Assembly: GCA_000961595.1 (NCBI GenBank) | Contig: LADO01000001.1 | Coordinates: 1 to 50,744 of the forward strand | DNA length: 50,744 nucleotides | From: Peptococcaceae bacterium BRH_c4b | GTDB taxonomy: Bacteria; Bacillota; Desulfotomaculia; Desulfotomaculales; Desulfocucumaceae | Direction of reading: 5' to 3' | In this document: positions 8,500 through 16,438 of the stretch, in pieces | Layout of the letters: every line of letters begins with the position of its first letter | How positions within the stretch are numbered: position 1 is the first letter of the stretch | Translations under genes and position numbers: made by a program | The notes under the pieces: generated by a model | Database searches by the model: none | The model's input: only the letters and a program-made list of their open reading frames with translations | What the model was told of the DNA's origin: nothing

Positions 8500-9975
8500 T
8501 TGAATACACCCAGCCAAACACCCATACTATCCGCCCTCAAAAGATACATAGATGATAAGACGATCAGGTTTCACATGCCCGGCCATAAGGGGGGCGGGAT
8601 GGCCGGCAATGCTCTGGCTGATTTCCTTGGAAAAACTGTGTTTGCGGCTGATGTTACCAATGTGCCTGGGATGGATGATTTGCACCAGACCTATGGGGTG
8701 ATTAAAGAGGCCCAGGAGATAGCGGCTACAACCTTTGGCGCCGATTATACTTATTTCCTGATTAACGGAAGTTCCTGCGGCCTGCAGGCCATGGTGATGA
8801 CAGTTTGCAACCCCAGGGACAGCATTTTGGTTCCTCGCAACATGCACCGTTCAATACTGAGCGGTATAATTTTGAGCGGCGCCGTACCAGTTTTTTTTAG
8901 GCCGGAATATCACCGGGAATATAATATCCCCTTGGGAGTTACAGCGGAGAGCATAAACAGGTGTCTGGACCGTCACCCTGGCGTGAAGGCGGTTATGCTG
9001 GTCAATCCTACTTATCACGGCATAACATCGGACATTTCTTCCATAGCCAGGATAGTCCACGATAGGGGAATTCCTCTGCTGGTGGATGAGGCCCATGGAC
9101 CACACCTTTATTTCCACAGAGAACTACCCCCCACCGCCATGGATTGCGGAGCGGATGCCGTAGTTCAGGGGACCCATAAAATTCTTTCGGCTTTCACCCA
9201 GGCATCCATGCTGCATCTGAAGGGGAGGCTGATAAACAGACAGAGGCTGGAAGCCACTCTGAGGCTGCTCCAGAGCACCAGTACCTCCTATCTTCTTTTA
9301 GCCTCGCTGGATGCCGCCCGGGCCCAGATGTCGACACAGGGCAGGGAATTAGTGCAACATGCCCTGGAATTGGCCGGTTACATAAGGTCGGAGTGTAATA
9401 AAATACGGGGCCTGTCATCCTTTGGCGTAGAGATTATAGGTAAAAGCGGGGTGTCCGGTCTGGATCCCTGCAAGGTGACTATTTCCGTAAAAAACCTGGA
9501 AGTAACAGGTTTGTGGGTCGAGCAGTGGCTCAGGGCAAACCGGAATATTCAGGTGGAAATGTCCGATGTATTTAATATTCTTCTAATAGTTACCTCTGGC
9601 AACTGTCAGCAAGAAGCCATATACCTGCTACAGGCACTGCGGGAAATGAGTGAAATGCCGGACAAAAATTGTTCTGGTACGGCTTGGCAGAGCAATTTGA
9701 CCGATTTTAACCTTTTGCCGGATATTCCGGAGCTGCTAGTCTCACCCAGGGAGGCATTTGGCTCCCCGGTGAATGTTCTGCCCCTTGAAAATACCGTGGG
9801 CAGGATAAGCACCGAAATTATTAGCTGCTATCCACCGGGAGTACCGGTAATTTGCCCCGGAGAGAGAATAACCCGGGAGGTTATAGAGTACCTGCTGACC
9901 ATGAGGGATCTGGGTATTCATTTCCAGGGTTGCGCCGATCCCGCACTTAATACCGTCCGTGTGATGGAGAGTTAG
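8500..9975 (+). CDS. Orn/Lys/Arg decarboxylase family PLP enzyme
   Basis: Fold-type I PLP enzyme expected to decarboxylate a basic amino acid. TTG 8500 is 9 bases after GAGGTG; a GTG at 8488 overlaps the ribosome binding site. Recognisable parts: FHMPGHKGG near residue 30, the PLP-site segment INGSSCGLQA, LVDEAHGPHL (Asp for the pyridine nitrogen) and the Schiff-base lysine in VQGTHKILSA. 491 residues, the short YaaO/SpeA-like class without the extra N-terminal wing domain of the enteric enzymes. REP-like repeats lie on both sides. Which amine is made cannot be told. Confidence 0.88.
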   Translation: MNTPSQTPILSALKRYIDDKTIRFHMPGHKGGGMAGNALADFLGKTVFAADVTNVPGMDDLHQTYGVIKEAQEIAATTFGADYTYFLINGSSCGLQAMVMTVCNPRDSILVPRNMHRSILSGIILSGAVPVFFRPEYHREYNIPLGVTAESINRCLDRHPGVKAVMLVNPTYHGITSDISSIARIVHDRGIPLLVDEAHGPHLYFHRELPPTAMDCGADAVVQGTHKILSAFTQASMLHLKGRLINRQRLEATLRLLQSTSTSYLLLASLDAARAQMSTQGRELVQHALELAGYIRSECNKIRGLSSFGVEIIGKSGVSGLDPCKVTISVKNLEVTGLWVEQWLRANRNIQVEMSDVFNILLIVTSGNCQQEAIYLLQALREMSEMPDKNCSGTAWQSNLTDFNLLPDIPELLVSPREAFGSPVNVLPLENTVGRISTEIISCYPPGVPVICPGERITREVIEYLLTMRDLGIHFQGCADPALNTVRVMES

Positions 9976-9976
9976 C

Positions 9977-10162
9977 AGGCCGTTGAAAAACTGCGCCTAG
10001 CGTTTAAGGTAAGGGGACACACCTTCTGTGTTGCCTTATTTCTTATCTTTTAACAAATTCCTGGAAGGAATGTCCCCAACGAATGCTTGCCGACCAGTGC
10101 TCACGTACTACCAGTACGCTCCGCGCTGTCCGGCTTCGCCTTTCGCGCTATGCTTGTTTTTG
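9977..10162. repeat. REP-like intergenic repeat, copy B
   Basis: Same orientation as copy A (8163-8389) and nearly identical over its first 110 and last 60 bases. It lacks the inverted right half (TGGGGACATTCC through AGGTGTGTCCCC) present in A. The two copies bracket the decarboxylase gene as direct repeats. A short third trace, AAGAAGGTGTGTCCCCTTTC, is at 12191-12210. Confidence 0.75.
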
Positions 10163-10193
10163 AACGCCCTGAGGTGTACAGATCTTGCTTAGT

Positions 10194-11102
10194 TTATCTT
10201 TTTTGCGGCCCGCGTTCCATTATGCGGGGGAAGGCGTTATAATAGCTCGTCCCCTTGTCTTTGGTGAGTACTGTCCCGCCCGGTTTTTCTACTGTTACCC
10301 ACGACTTGACAATATAGCCGTCCATGCCGGGCATTACTTCTTTTTCCGTGCCGGGCTGGAGTGAGGGGTTGAAGCGGTATTCTGTCCAGAATACCGCTCT
10401 TTTTATGACCTTGTGGTGCCAGGTAACCCGGGGCGGTTTTTTACTGCCGTATAGCGCCATGAACAGTGAGTTGCCGACCTTGCGGGACCAGATAAGCACC
10501 GGGGTGCCGGTATCATTTAAAAAGCGAAAATCCCTTACGCCGTAATAAACCGTAGCGTCTTGTCCCGGTGGCACATAAGGTACAATCATGGAATGTGAAC
10601 TGCGCATGACTATTTGCATATCACTGAAAGTTACCACATTGTACAGCATGGTGGCGATCTTGCATACCCCGCCGCCCACCGTGGTTACCAGGTGGTTGCC
10701 GGCATAGGTGGGTCCGTCACGGTAGCCCCGGTGGCGGGCATAGGGCCCGATGGTATTGTTCTGTGAAAATATTTCCCCCGGCTTCACCATCGTGCCAGCC
10801 AAATGTTCCGCCGCCAGGGAAATATTGTAAGCTTCCGACAAGATGGGATCATGAAGGGTGGCTTTATATGCTGCCATCAGCACGGGGGTATTGTTCTTTT
10901 TAACGGCTTCCAAAAATACCGTGTCTTTTTCCCAGGGCAGGGGGCCTTGATAGGGTTTTTCCATATCCTTGAAATCCCTGTATATCTTGTAATCGTCCGA
11001 TGTGGTTTCCTGAGGGTGGGTTTGGTTCTGGGAAAATGATGGTGTTAGCAATAATAATGAACTTATAAGAATAGCTATTGCAAGGAGTGGTATTTTTTTC
11101 AT
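10194..11102 (-). CDS. VanW-family protein, secreted or membrane-anchored
   Basis: The start is ATG 11102 (MKKIPLLAIAILISSLLLL), six bases after GGAGG; upstream codons in frame lack a ribosome binding site. The signal or anchor segment spans residues 1-25. The VanW core is evident in KPGEIFSQNNTIGPYARHRG, GPTYAGNHLVTTVGGGVCKI and ATMLYNVVTFSDMQI, with a C-terminal beta region (G5-like; PGTEKEVMPGMDGYIVK). VanW proteins occur beside cell-wall genes in Firmicutes, but their biochemical role is unknown. 302 residues. It ends just inside the REP-repeat flank. Confidence 0.85.
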   Translation of the reverse strand: MKKIPLLAIAILISSLLLLTPSFSQNQTHPQETTSDDYKIYRDFKDMEKPYQGPLPWEKDTVFLEAVKKNNTPVLMAAYKATLHDPILSEAYNISLAAEHLAGTMVKPGEIFSQNNTIGPYARHRGYRDGPTYAGNHLVTTVGGGVCKIATMLYNVVTFSDMQIVMRSSHSMIVPYVPPGQDATVYYGVRDFRFLNDTGTPVLIWSRKVGNSLFMALYGSKKPPRVTWHHKVIKRAVFWTEYRFNPSLQPGTEKEVMPGMDGYIVKSWVTVEKPGGTVLTKDKGTSYYNAFPRIMERGPQKR

Positions 11103-11347
11103 AAAGTACCTCCAGCTATAAATAACATTAAACATGGGAAATGTTTTGTACTTATCATATTATGTTCAAAATTCATTTATATTAAGAAAACGTTATTAGA
11201 CAAATATATCATTTACTACCTTCAATTGCCTTGGCGAAATGAATGGATAAACGTATAATTTATTGGTATTCCATGTTACAATTTGGACATTGTGCTTCCC
11301 GCGACTAAATTAAATATTTCAGCATGATAGACGGGAGTGGGTAGTAT

Positions 11348-11977
11348 ATGATGAAAGATAAAACAGAATTAGTATTATTAATCGTGGTAGCCTGTTCCGT
11401 AATGTTTATCGCCGGCATCTACATGCTGTCCGGCAGCCCGGGCACGGTGGAAAAACCATTGTGGCAGGTACTCAGGGAAAAAAACACCACAACTGTTACC
11501 AAGATTGTTGTGGACAAGTCCGAGGGTACCCTCAGCCTGTATGCGCGCAATAAGTGGCTGAAGTCGTACTGGGTTGAATTTGGTGAGGGTGGCGCGGGGG
11601 ATAAGCAGTATGCCGGTGACAAAAAAACGCCGGAGGGAAATTTTTATATCACAGAAAAATCTGTCCTGTCTCCTTCCGATAAATATCTGGGATCAAGGTG
11701 GATGAGGCTCAGTTATCCCAATATTGAGGATGCAGACCGGGGGTTGCGTCAGGGGCTTATTGACCGCTACACCCGGGACGCGGTGGTGGCGGCCTTTAGC
11801 AGCGGCAAAACCCCTCCCCAGCGAACGGCTCTGGGCGGCGGTATTGGCATACACGGGGGAGACAAACCTGAATTTGGAGATAACTGGACCTGGGGCTGCA
11901 TAGCCCTGTCCAACAGTAACGTAGAAGACTTCTATAACTATGTAGCTGTCGGCATACCAGTGGTAATACAGAAATAA
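11348..11977 (+). CDS. L,D-transpeptidase (YkuD), membrane-anchored
   Basis: Makes 3-3 peptidoglycan cross-links or attaches proteins. One N-terminal membrane segment (LVLLIVVACSVMFIAGIYML) is followed by a YkuD domain from about residue 55 (KIVVDKSEGTLSLYARNKWL). The active site reads GIGIHGG then WTWGCIALSN, with the catalytic Cys in the last motif. 209 residues. ATG 11348 follows GGGAGTGGGTAG. It is divergent from the VanW gene, with about 245 bp between. Confidence 0.9.
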   Translation: MMKDKTELVLLIVVACSVMFIAGIYMLSGSPGTVEKPLWQVLREKNTTTVTKIVVDKSEGTLSLYARNKWLKSYWVEFGEGGAGDKQYAGDKKTPEGNFYITEKSVLSPSDKYLGSRWMRLSYPNIEDADRGLRQGLIDRYTRDAVVAAFSSGKTPPQRTALGGGIGIHGGDKPEFGDNWTWGCIALSNSNVEDFYNYVAVGIPVVIQK

Positions 11978-12064
11978 TTGATACTCATAAAGGCCTTTAT
12001 GCCAGTTAACATTAATACGGTTTATACTAACGTAAACAGTTTGTAAATAGTTTATGGTAATGCT

Positions 12065-12083
12065 GCCCGCAAGGGCTTTTTCT
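12065..12083 (+). terminator. Short terminator after the L,D-transpeptidase
   Basis: GCCC (12065-12068), loop GCAA, GGGC (12073-12076), then TTTTTCTTTT. Short stem but a GNRA loop and a good T-run. Confidence 0.6.
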
Positions 12084-12230
12084 TTTAGGTTGTAATAATT
12101 GGCTTTTTTGGTTACAATGTTTAGGAAAATTTATTTGCACAGATTGGGAACATTTCTTTGCGAGTTAAAAAGAAGGTATTCAAACAACCAAAGAAGGTGT
12201 GTCCCCTTTCCTAAGAAGAGAGGTGCTTTT

Positions 12231-13145
12231 TTGAAAAGGGTGGTTAGCGTGAGCCTGGGCTCTTCGTTACGGGATCACCGGGTGCGGGTTAACCTGCTGG
12301 GAGAGGAATTCGAAATCAGCCGGCAGGGTACGGACGGTGATATTGACCGGGCTCTGGCCTTGCTCGAAGAACTGGACGGAAGTGTGGATGCCATAGGCCT
12401 CGGAGGTATAGATGTTTACCTTTATGCCGGAAAGACCAGATATACCGTAAAGGACGGTCTCAGGCTGCTGGAAGCGGTTAAAAAAACACCTGTGGTTGAC
12501 GGCAGCGGCCTTAAAGACACCCTGGAAAGGCAAACGGTATACTACCTGCGGGAACACAGCAACCTGATACCCCCAGGGTCGAGGGTTTTGATGGTGAGCG
12601 CCGTGGACCGCTTTGGCATGGCCGAGGCTTTTGTTGAGCTGGATTGTGATGTTACATACGGTGACCTTATATTTACAGCAGGCATTCCATATCCCATAAA
12701 AACTCTGGCGGAGCTGGAAGAAATAGCTCGCAAGACGCTGCCCGAAATGGTCAAACTGCCCTTTCATATGCTATACCCCACCGGGAAAAAACAGGATACC
12801 AGGGATGATGTTAAAGTAAAAAAATTTGGCTACTATTACCGTGAAGCCCAGGTTCTGGCCGGAGATTTTCACCTGGTAAAAAGATATATGCCGGACGATT
12901 TATCGGGACAGACTGTTATTACCAACACAACCACTCAGGATGACATAGCTTTCTTAAGGCAGTGCGGAGCCGGGACGCTGGTGACCACGACCCCTGAACT
13001 GGAGGGCCGCTCTTTCGGTACCAACGTCATGGAGGCTGTTTTGGTGGCTATTACAGGAAAGGGATGGCAGGATATAACAGCGGGAGAATATCTGAAATTG
13101 CTGGAGCTTTTGGATTTCCGGCCCAGAATTGTAGAATTGAATTAA
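12231..13145 (+). CDS. Conserved Rossmann-like protein (quinate/shikimate 5-dehydrogenase-type)
   Basis: 304 residues from TTG 12231, six bases after GAGAGGTG. In-frame codons upstream to 12099 run through REP-like sequence and are not believed. It starts KRVVSVSLGSSLRDHRVRVN and contains DAIGLGGIDVYLYAGKTRYT and SAVDRFGMAEAFVELDCDVT. Near the end VITNTTTQDDIAFLRQCGAG suggests a nucleotide-binding half. I recall homologues in Desulfotomaculum relatives being labelled quinate 5-dehydrogenase; I see no decisive catalytic motif and hold the function as open. SCP2 and permease genes follow closely. Confidence 0.6.
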   Translation: MKRVVSVSLGSSLRDHRVRVNLLGEEFEISRQGTDGDIDRALALLEELDGSVDAIGLGGIDVYLYAGKTRYTVKDGLRLLEAVKKTPVVDGSGLKDTLERQTVYYLREHSNLIPPGSRVLMVSAVDRFGMAEAFVELDCDVTYGDLIFTAGIPYPIKTLAELEEIARKTLPEMVKLPFHMLYPTGKKQDTRDDVKVKKFGYYYREAQVLAGDFHLVKRYMPDDLSGQTVITNTTTQDDIAFLRQCGAGTLVTTTPELEGRSFGTNVMEAVLVAITGKGWQDITAGEYLKLLELLDFRPRIVELN

Positions 13146-13177
13146 GGTCAGGCAGCACGAGGGGGACAGTACCAAAA

Positions 13178-13531
13178 ATGGCCACACACCAGGAAATTAC
13201 CGATAGCCTGAAGGCTTTCGCCGAAGGATACAACTCCAATAAAAGACTACAGACAATGAACAGGGATTGGAACCGGGTTATCCAGGTGCTCACCACGGAT
13301 ATAGAATCCGCCCACACACTGGAATTAAAAGACGGGGAGCTGCGTTTTTGGGAGGGAGCTGCGGACAAGCCGGATTTGACAGTGCTAGCTGACAGTGAAA
13401 CCCTGGCTGATATGTTTTACGGAGATATAACTCCCACGGAGCCATATATGAACGGAACCCTGAAGATTATGGGTTCCGAGGATGATATAGTCAGGCTGGA
13501 TTTTATATCCTTACTTATATGGGGTGAATGA
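13178..13531 (+). CDS. SCP2 sterol-carrier-domain protein
   Basis: 117 residues from ATG 13178 (MATHQEITDSLKAFAEGYNS). The SCP2 fold is seen in the order VLTTDIESAHTLELKDGELR, KPDLTVLADSETLADMFYGD, TEPYMNGTLKIMGSEDDIVR. Such lipid-binding domains bind hydrophobic ligands, and the ligand here is unknown. The stop codon overlaps the start of the permease (ATGA), indicating coupled translation. The ribosome binding site is weak and distant (GAGGGGG). Confidence 0.8.
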   Translation: MATHQEITDSLKAFAEGYNSNKRLQTMNRDWNRVIQVLTTDIESAHTLELKDGELRFWEGAADKPDLTVLADSETLADMFYGDITPTEPYMNGTLKIMGSEDDIVRLDFISLLIWGE

Positions 13532-14931
13532 TGATTAAGCTGAAGAAAGTCCTAACTCTAAGAACTATAGTTGCCACTAGCGCTGGCCTTACTCTGGCCA
13601 GTTCGTCATTTGTGGCGGCAATTCAGATGGCCGGCTTCCTGGCCGGGGATTCCGCCTGGATCGCCATTATGGTGGGGGGTATGCTCTGCCTGGGGGCGGG
13701 CGCCTGCTTTTCCGAGCTTAACGGCATGCTCCCCTCGGCGGCGGGCATAAGACTGTATTTCGGGCGGGCCTTCGGGGACACGGTGGCTCTGGCGGTTTCC
13801 CTGCTTTATATGTTTGTAGTGATGTGCGTGGTGGGGGCCGAAAGTTATGTACTGGGAAACATATTGAGCGAGGCCTTGCCTGTGGTGGCCCCGGTGGTCT
13901 GGATTTTGTTCATGTTTGTAGTGGTTACGTTAATGAACATCCGGGGGATAAGGCTGGCGGGTAACTTCCAGGACATGGTGACTTATGGTCTGATGGTTTC
14001 CTTGATAGTACTTGCTTTTGTGGGATTTTACCATACCGGTTTTAGGTTTACCACTCCAGTTGCGCCAGGAGGCATAGTACCGGTAATTAACGCTGTGGCA
14101 GTAGGCGTTTTTTTGTACGTAGGCTTTGAATGGGTAACACCGCTTGCTGAGGAGGTTACCGAAAGCCGCCTGATAGCCAGGGGTATGCTGGTGGCGGTGG
14201 GGCTTTTAAGTATTATATACTCGCTGATTACCATGGCCATGACCTCTGCCGTGCCCCGGGAGGCCATAGCCGGCTCACCGGTGCCCCTGCTGGTTTTCGC
14301 CAGGTATGTTCTGGGTGAGGCGGGGGTACTCTGGGCAGTGGTGATATGCTTAGCTTCCTCCATTACCACCTTTAACGCCGGGCTAATCAGCGTATCAAGG
14401 TTTTTTTATGCCTCCGCCAGAGAGAACGTGCTACCCAGAGTGTTCAGTAAAATAAGTATGCGATATTTTACCCCGTGGGTTGCTATACTGGGGGTTTTGG
14501 CGGTGGCGCTGATAGTATCCATGCTGGTGCTGATTACCGGACGCTATCTTGTGCTGCTGAACACGGCGGCGGCCATGGAGTCCATAGTGTATGCCATGTC
14601 CGGGGCAGCTGTTCTGGTGCTGAGGAAAAAGTCACCCGGACTGCCGCGTCCGTATATTGTGGCGGGAGGTGCTGCCGTACCCGTTTTAACAATAGCAGTT
14701 TTTTTCTTGCTGGCGTTGTCTGTAATGGCTTTCGATCCTGTAACGGCGGTCAGTATCCTGGCCGGTCTGGGAATCAGCTTCTGGTACGTAATGAAGGTTG
14801 TTCCGGTGCTTAAAGAAAAGAACAGCGCCAGGCGTCCAGCTGCCCGGCGCCGGCCCGCACCGGTTTCTGAAAGCCAGCCTGAGGCCATTCCGGCTGGGAC
14901 AGATACTGGTTCTAAGCCTGAAAAAGTATAA
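13528..14931 (+). CDS. APC-superfamily amino acid permease
   Basis: 467 residues with about 12 hydrophobic segments, beginning LRTIVATSAGLTLASSSFVA, the first APC helix with its unwound glycine-rich stretch. GIRLYFGRAFGD and GFEWVTPLAEEVTES match conserved loops after helices 2 and 6. The last 35 residues are a cytosolic Arg/Pro-rich tail (RRPAARRRPAPVSES). Substrate not determinable. Translationally coupled to the SCP2 gene by a four-base overlap, so the lipid-binding protein and the transporter are made together. A bidirectional terminator follows. Confidence 0.87.
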   Translation: MMIKLKKVLTLRTIVATSAGLTLASSSFVAAIQMAGFLAGDSAWIAIMVGGMLCLGAGACFSELNGMLPSAAGIRLYFGRAFGDTVALAVSLLYMFVVMCVVGAESYVLGNILSEALPVVAPVVWILFMFVVVTLMNIRGIRLAGNFQDMVTYGLMVSLIVLAFVGFYHTGFRFTTPVAPGGIVPVINAVAVGVFLYVGFEWVTPLAEEVTESRLIARGMLVAVGLLSIIYSLITMAMTSAVPREAIAGSPVPLLVFARYVLGEAGVLWAVVICLASSITTFNAGLISVSRFFYASARENVLPRVFSKISMRYFTPWVAILGVLAVALIVSMLVLITGRYLVLLNTAAAMESIVYAMSGAAVLVLRKKSPGLPRPYIVAGGAAVPVLTIAVFFLLALSVMAFDPVTAVSILAGLGISFWYVMKVVPVLKEKNSARRPAARRRPAPVSESQPEAIPAGTDTGSKPEKV

Positions 14932-14953
14932 CCCGGCCAAAGCCGGGTTTGTC
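14931..14953 (+). terminator. Terminator between convergent genes
   Basis: ACCCGGC (14931-14937), loop CAAA, GCCGGGT (14942-14948), then TTGTCTT. The stem starts at the last base of the permease stop codon and serves the convergent pair. Confidence 0.75.
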
Positions 14954-15226
14954 TTAATCAAAGAGATTTTCCAGCATGTTCAGCAGGCCCTTCTTTTTGT
15001 GATGCTTATGGTGGTAGTTGTCGTGGTCGTCAAGATGCTTATAATTGTCTTTATGCTCTTTTTCATAATAGTGCTCGTAATCTTGCTGGTATTCCCTGGC
15101 CTTGCCCATAAGTTTTTCCAACTCCCCGCGGTCCAGCCATATACCCCGGCAGCGGGGGCACGCATCAACCAACACTCCTGATTTTGTTGTTTCCTGCAAT
15201 TCTTCGGTACACCTGGGACAGTGCAA
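14954..15226 (-). CDS. Small zinc-ribbon protein (zf-TFIIB) with His-rich tail
   Basis: 90 residues from TTG 15226, six bases after GGGGGG. MHCPRCTEEL and VDACPRCRGIWLDRGELEKL form the CPxC...CPxCxGxWLDxGEL zinc ribbon of the zf-TFIIB family (PF13453). The second half is a charged linker with a histidine-rich run (HHKHHKKKG) that could hold further metal. Role unknown. Convergent with the permease. Confidence 0.88.
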   Translation of the reverse strand: MHCPRCTEELQETTKSGVLVDACPRCRGIWLDRGELEKLMGKAREYQQDYEHYYEKEHKDNYKHLDDHDNYHHKHHKKKGLLNMLENLFD

Positions 15227-15288
15227 ACCTAACCCCCCTTTTTATTTTGTTAGCATTATTTTACACTTTTTATAGCCGATAATCCAGT

Positions 15289-16230
15289 TTATTTGAGTCC
15301 CAGGGACTGATAAACCTTGGCGTTTACCGAGTTATCGAAGGGGAGATGAGCTTCTTTCCGGTATTTTATAACAACCTCTTCCATTTGCTGTCCCCAGATG
15401 CCATCCACAGTTATTTTATAACCCAGTCTTTGCAATGCACTCTGTACTTCCATTACCGCTGCTCCGCGATCTCCCTTTCTGAGTATTTTGTATGTGGGTT
15501 CCATATAGTTGAAGGGATTGCCCACGATGATTATCGGCGCGCCTGCCGGTATCCAGGGAAACATTTCCTCAACGTGGCTGTTGAACATGCGGATACAGCC
15601 GTGACTCTGGTAGCCTCCAATGGAGTAGGGTTTGTTGGTGCCGTGGATGCCGTAAATGCCCCATGGCACATTAAGCCCCAACCAGCGGGTACCGAATCCT
15701 GTTCCCCAGTTCCTGGCCTTGCGAGCCACCTTCCAGTTGCCTATTGGTGTAGGTGTTTCATGCTTGCCCAGGGCTACAGGGAAGGTTTTGTACGGCTTGC
15801 CGTCAGAAAACACGGTAAGTTTTCTCCTTTTAGTGTCAATTATTATACTAATCTTGCCCCCGGGTGGGGGTAACACCTTGCTGCTGAACGGCTCGACGGC
15901 TCTGCCCAGGGTTTCCCAGGTTCCCCCGTTGACCACCCCGTCTGGATTAAGCCCCTGATTCAACTGGAAATTTTTCACCGCCTGATATGTGTGCTGGTCA
16001 TAAACACCATTACTGGGACTGTTGAAAAAACCCAGCCCGTGCAGCATTTTTTGAACTCCGAGGACGTCCTCTCCGGTGAGGGCCGGGTTTTTTAGGGTAA
16101 GTTCCCGGGATTCCTCGCAGTTAAAGGGGCAAATATTAGCATGAGCTTCTGCCCGGGCCGGAGCAAAAGATATGGTCAGCAATAATGATATAGCCGGGAA
16201 CAAAAAGAACAAAGTTAATTTCGGCCGCAA
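15289..16230 (-). CDS. L,D-transpeptidase with two peptidoglycan-binding domains
   Basis: 313 residues from TTG 16230, nine bases after GGAGGG; an ATG 11 codons upstream has no ribosome binding site. Signal peptide about 1-27 (TLFFLFPAISLLLTISFAPA). First peptidoglycan-binding domain about 45-108 (EDVLGVQKMLHGLGFF). YkuD catalytic domain about 125-240 with GIYGIHGTNKPYSIGGYQSH and the catalytic SHGCIRM. Second binding domain about 250-310 (VMEVQSALQRLGYKITVDGI). Secreted enzyme acting on peptidoglycan, possibly in spore or vegetative wall. It is the second L,D-transpeptidase in 5 kb. Confidence 0.92.
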   Translation of the reverse strand: MRPKLTLFFLFPAISLLLTISFAPARAEAHANICPFNCEESRELTLKNPALTGEDVLGVQKMLHGLGFFNSPSNGVYDQHTYQAVKNFQLNQGLNPDGVVNGGTWETLGRAVEPFSSKVLPPPGGKISIIIDTKRRKLTVFSDGKPYKTFPVALGKHETPTPIGNWKVARKARNWGTGFGTRWLGLNVPWGIYGIHGTNKPYSIGGYQSHGCIRMFNSHVEEMFPWIPAGAPIIIVGNPFNYMEPTYKILRKGDRGAAVMEVQSALQRLGYKITVDGIWGQQMEEVVIKYRKEAHLPFDNSVNAKVYQSLGLK

Positions 16231-16438
16231 AATTATTTTCCCTCCGGCATATAAAGTCAACATATTAGAGATTATCCCCCCGCAGCAAACCCTTTTATGC
16301 GGCTCCGGTGCAGAGTCCTGAAAATGCCAGAAAAAAAAGTAGAAAAATATGCTGTTTTTAGGAACTTATTGCCTGCATTTACCGTCAAAAAGGTAGATTA
16401 TTTTTTAATAACGGCAAATTTTGTCAGGGGAGACGTGT

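Noticed and set aside
12099-12230. Extended N-terminus of the quinate-dehydrogenase-like protein
   Set aside because: These codons cross a REP-like trace; TTG 12231 has a proper ribosome binding site.
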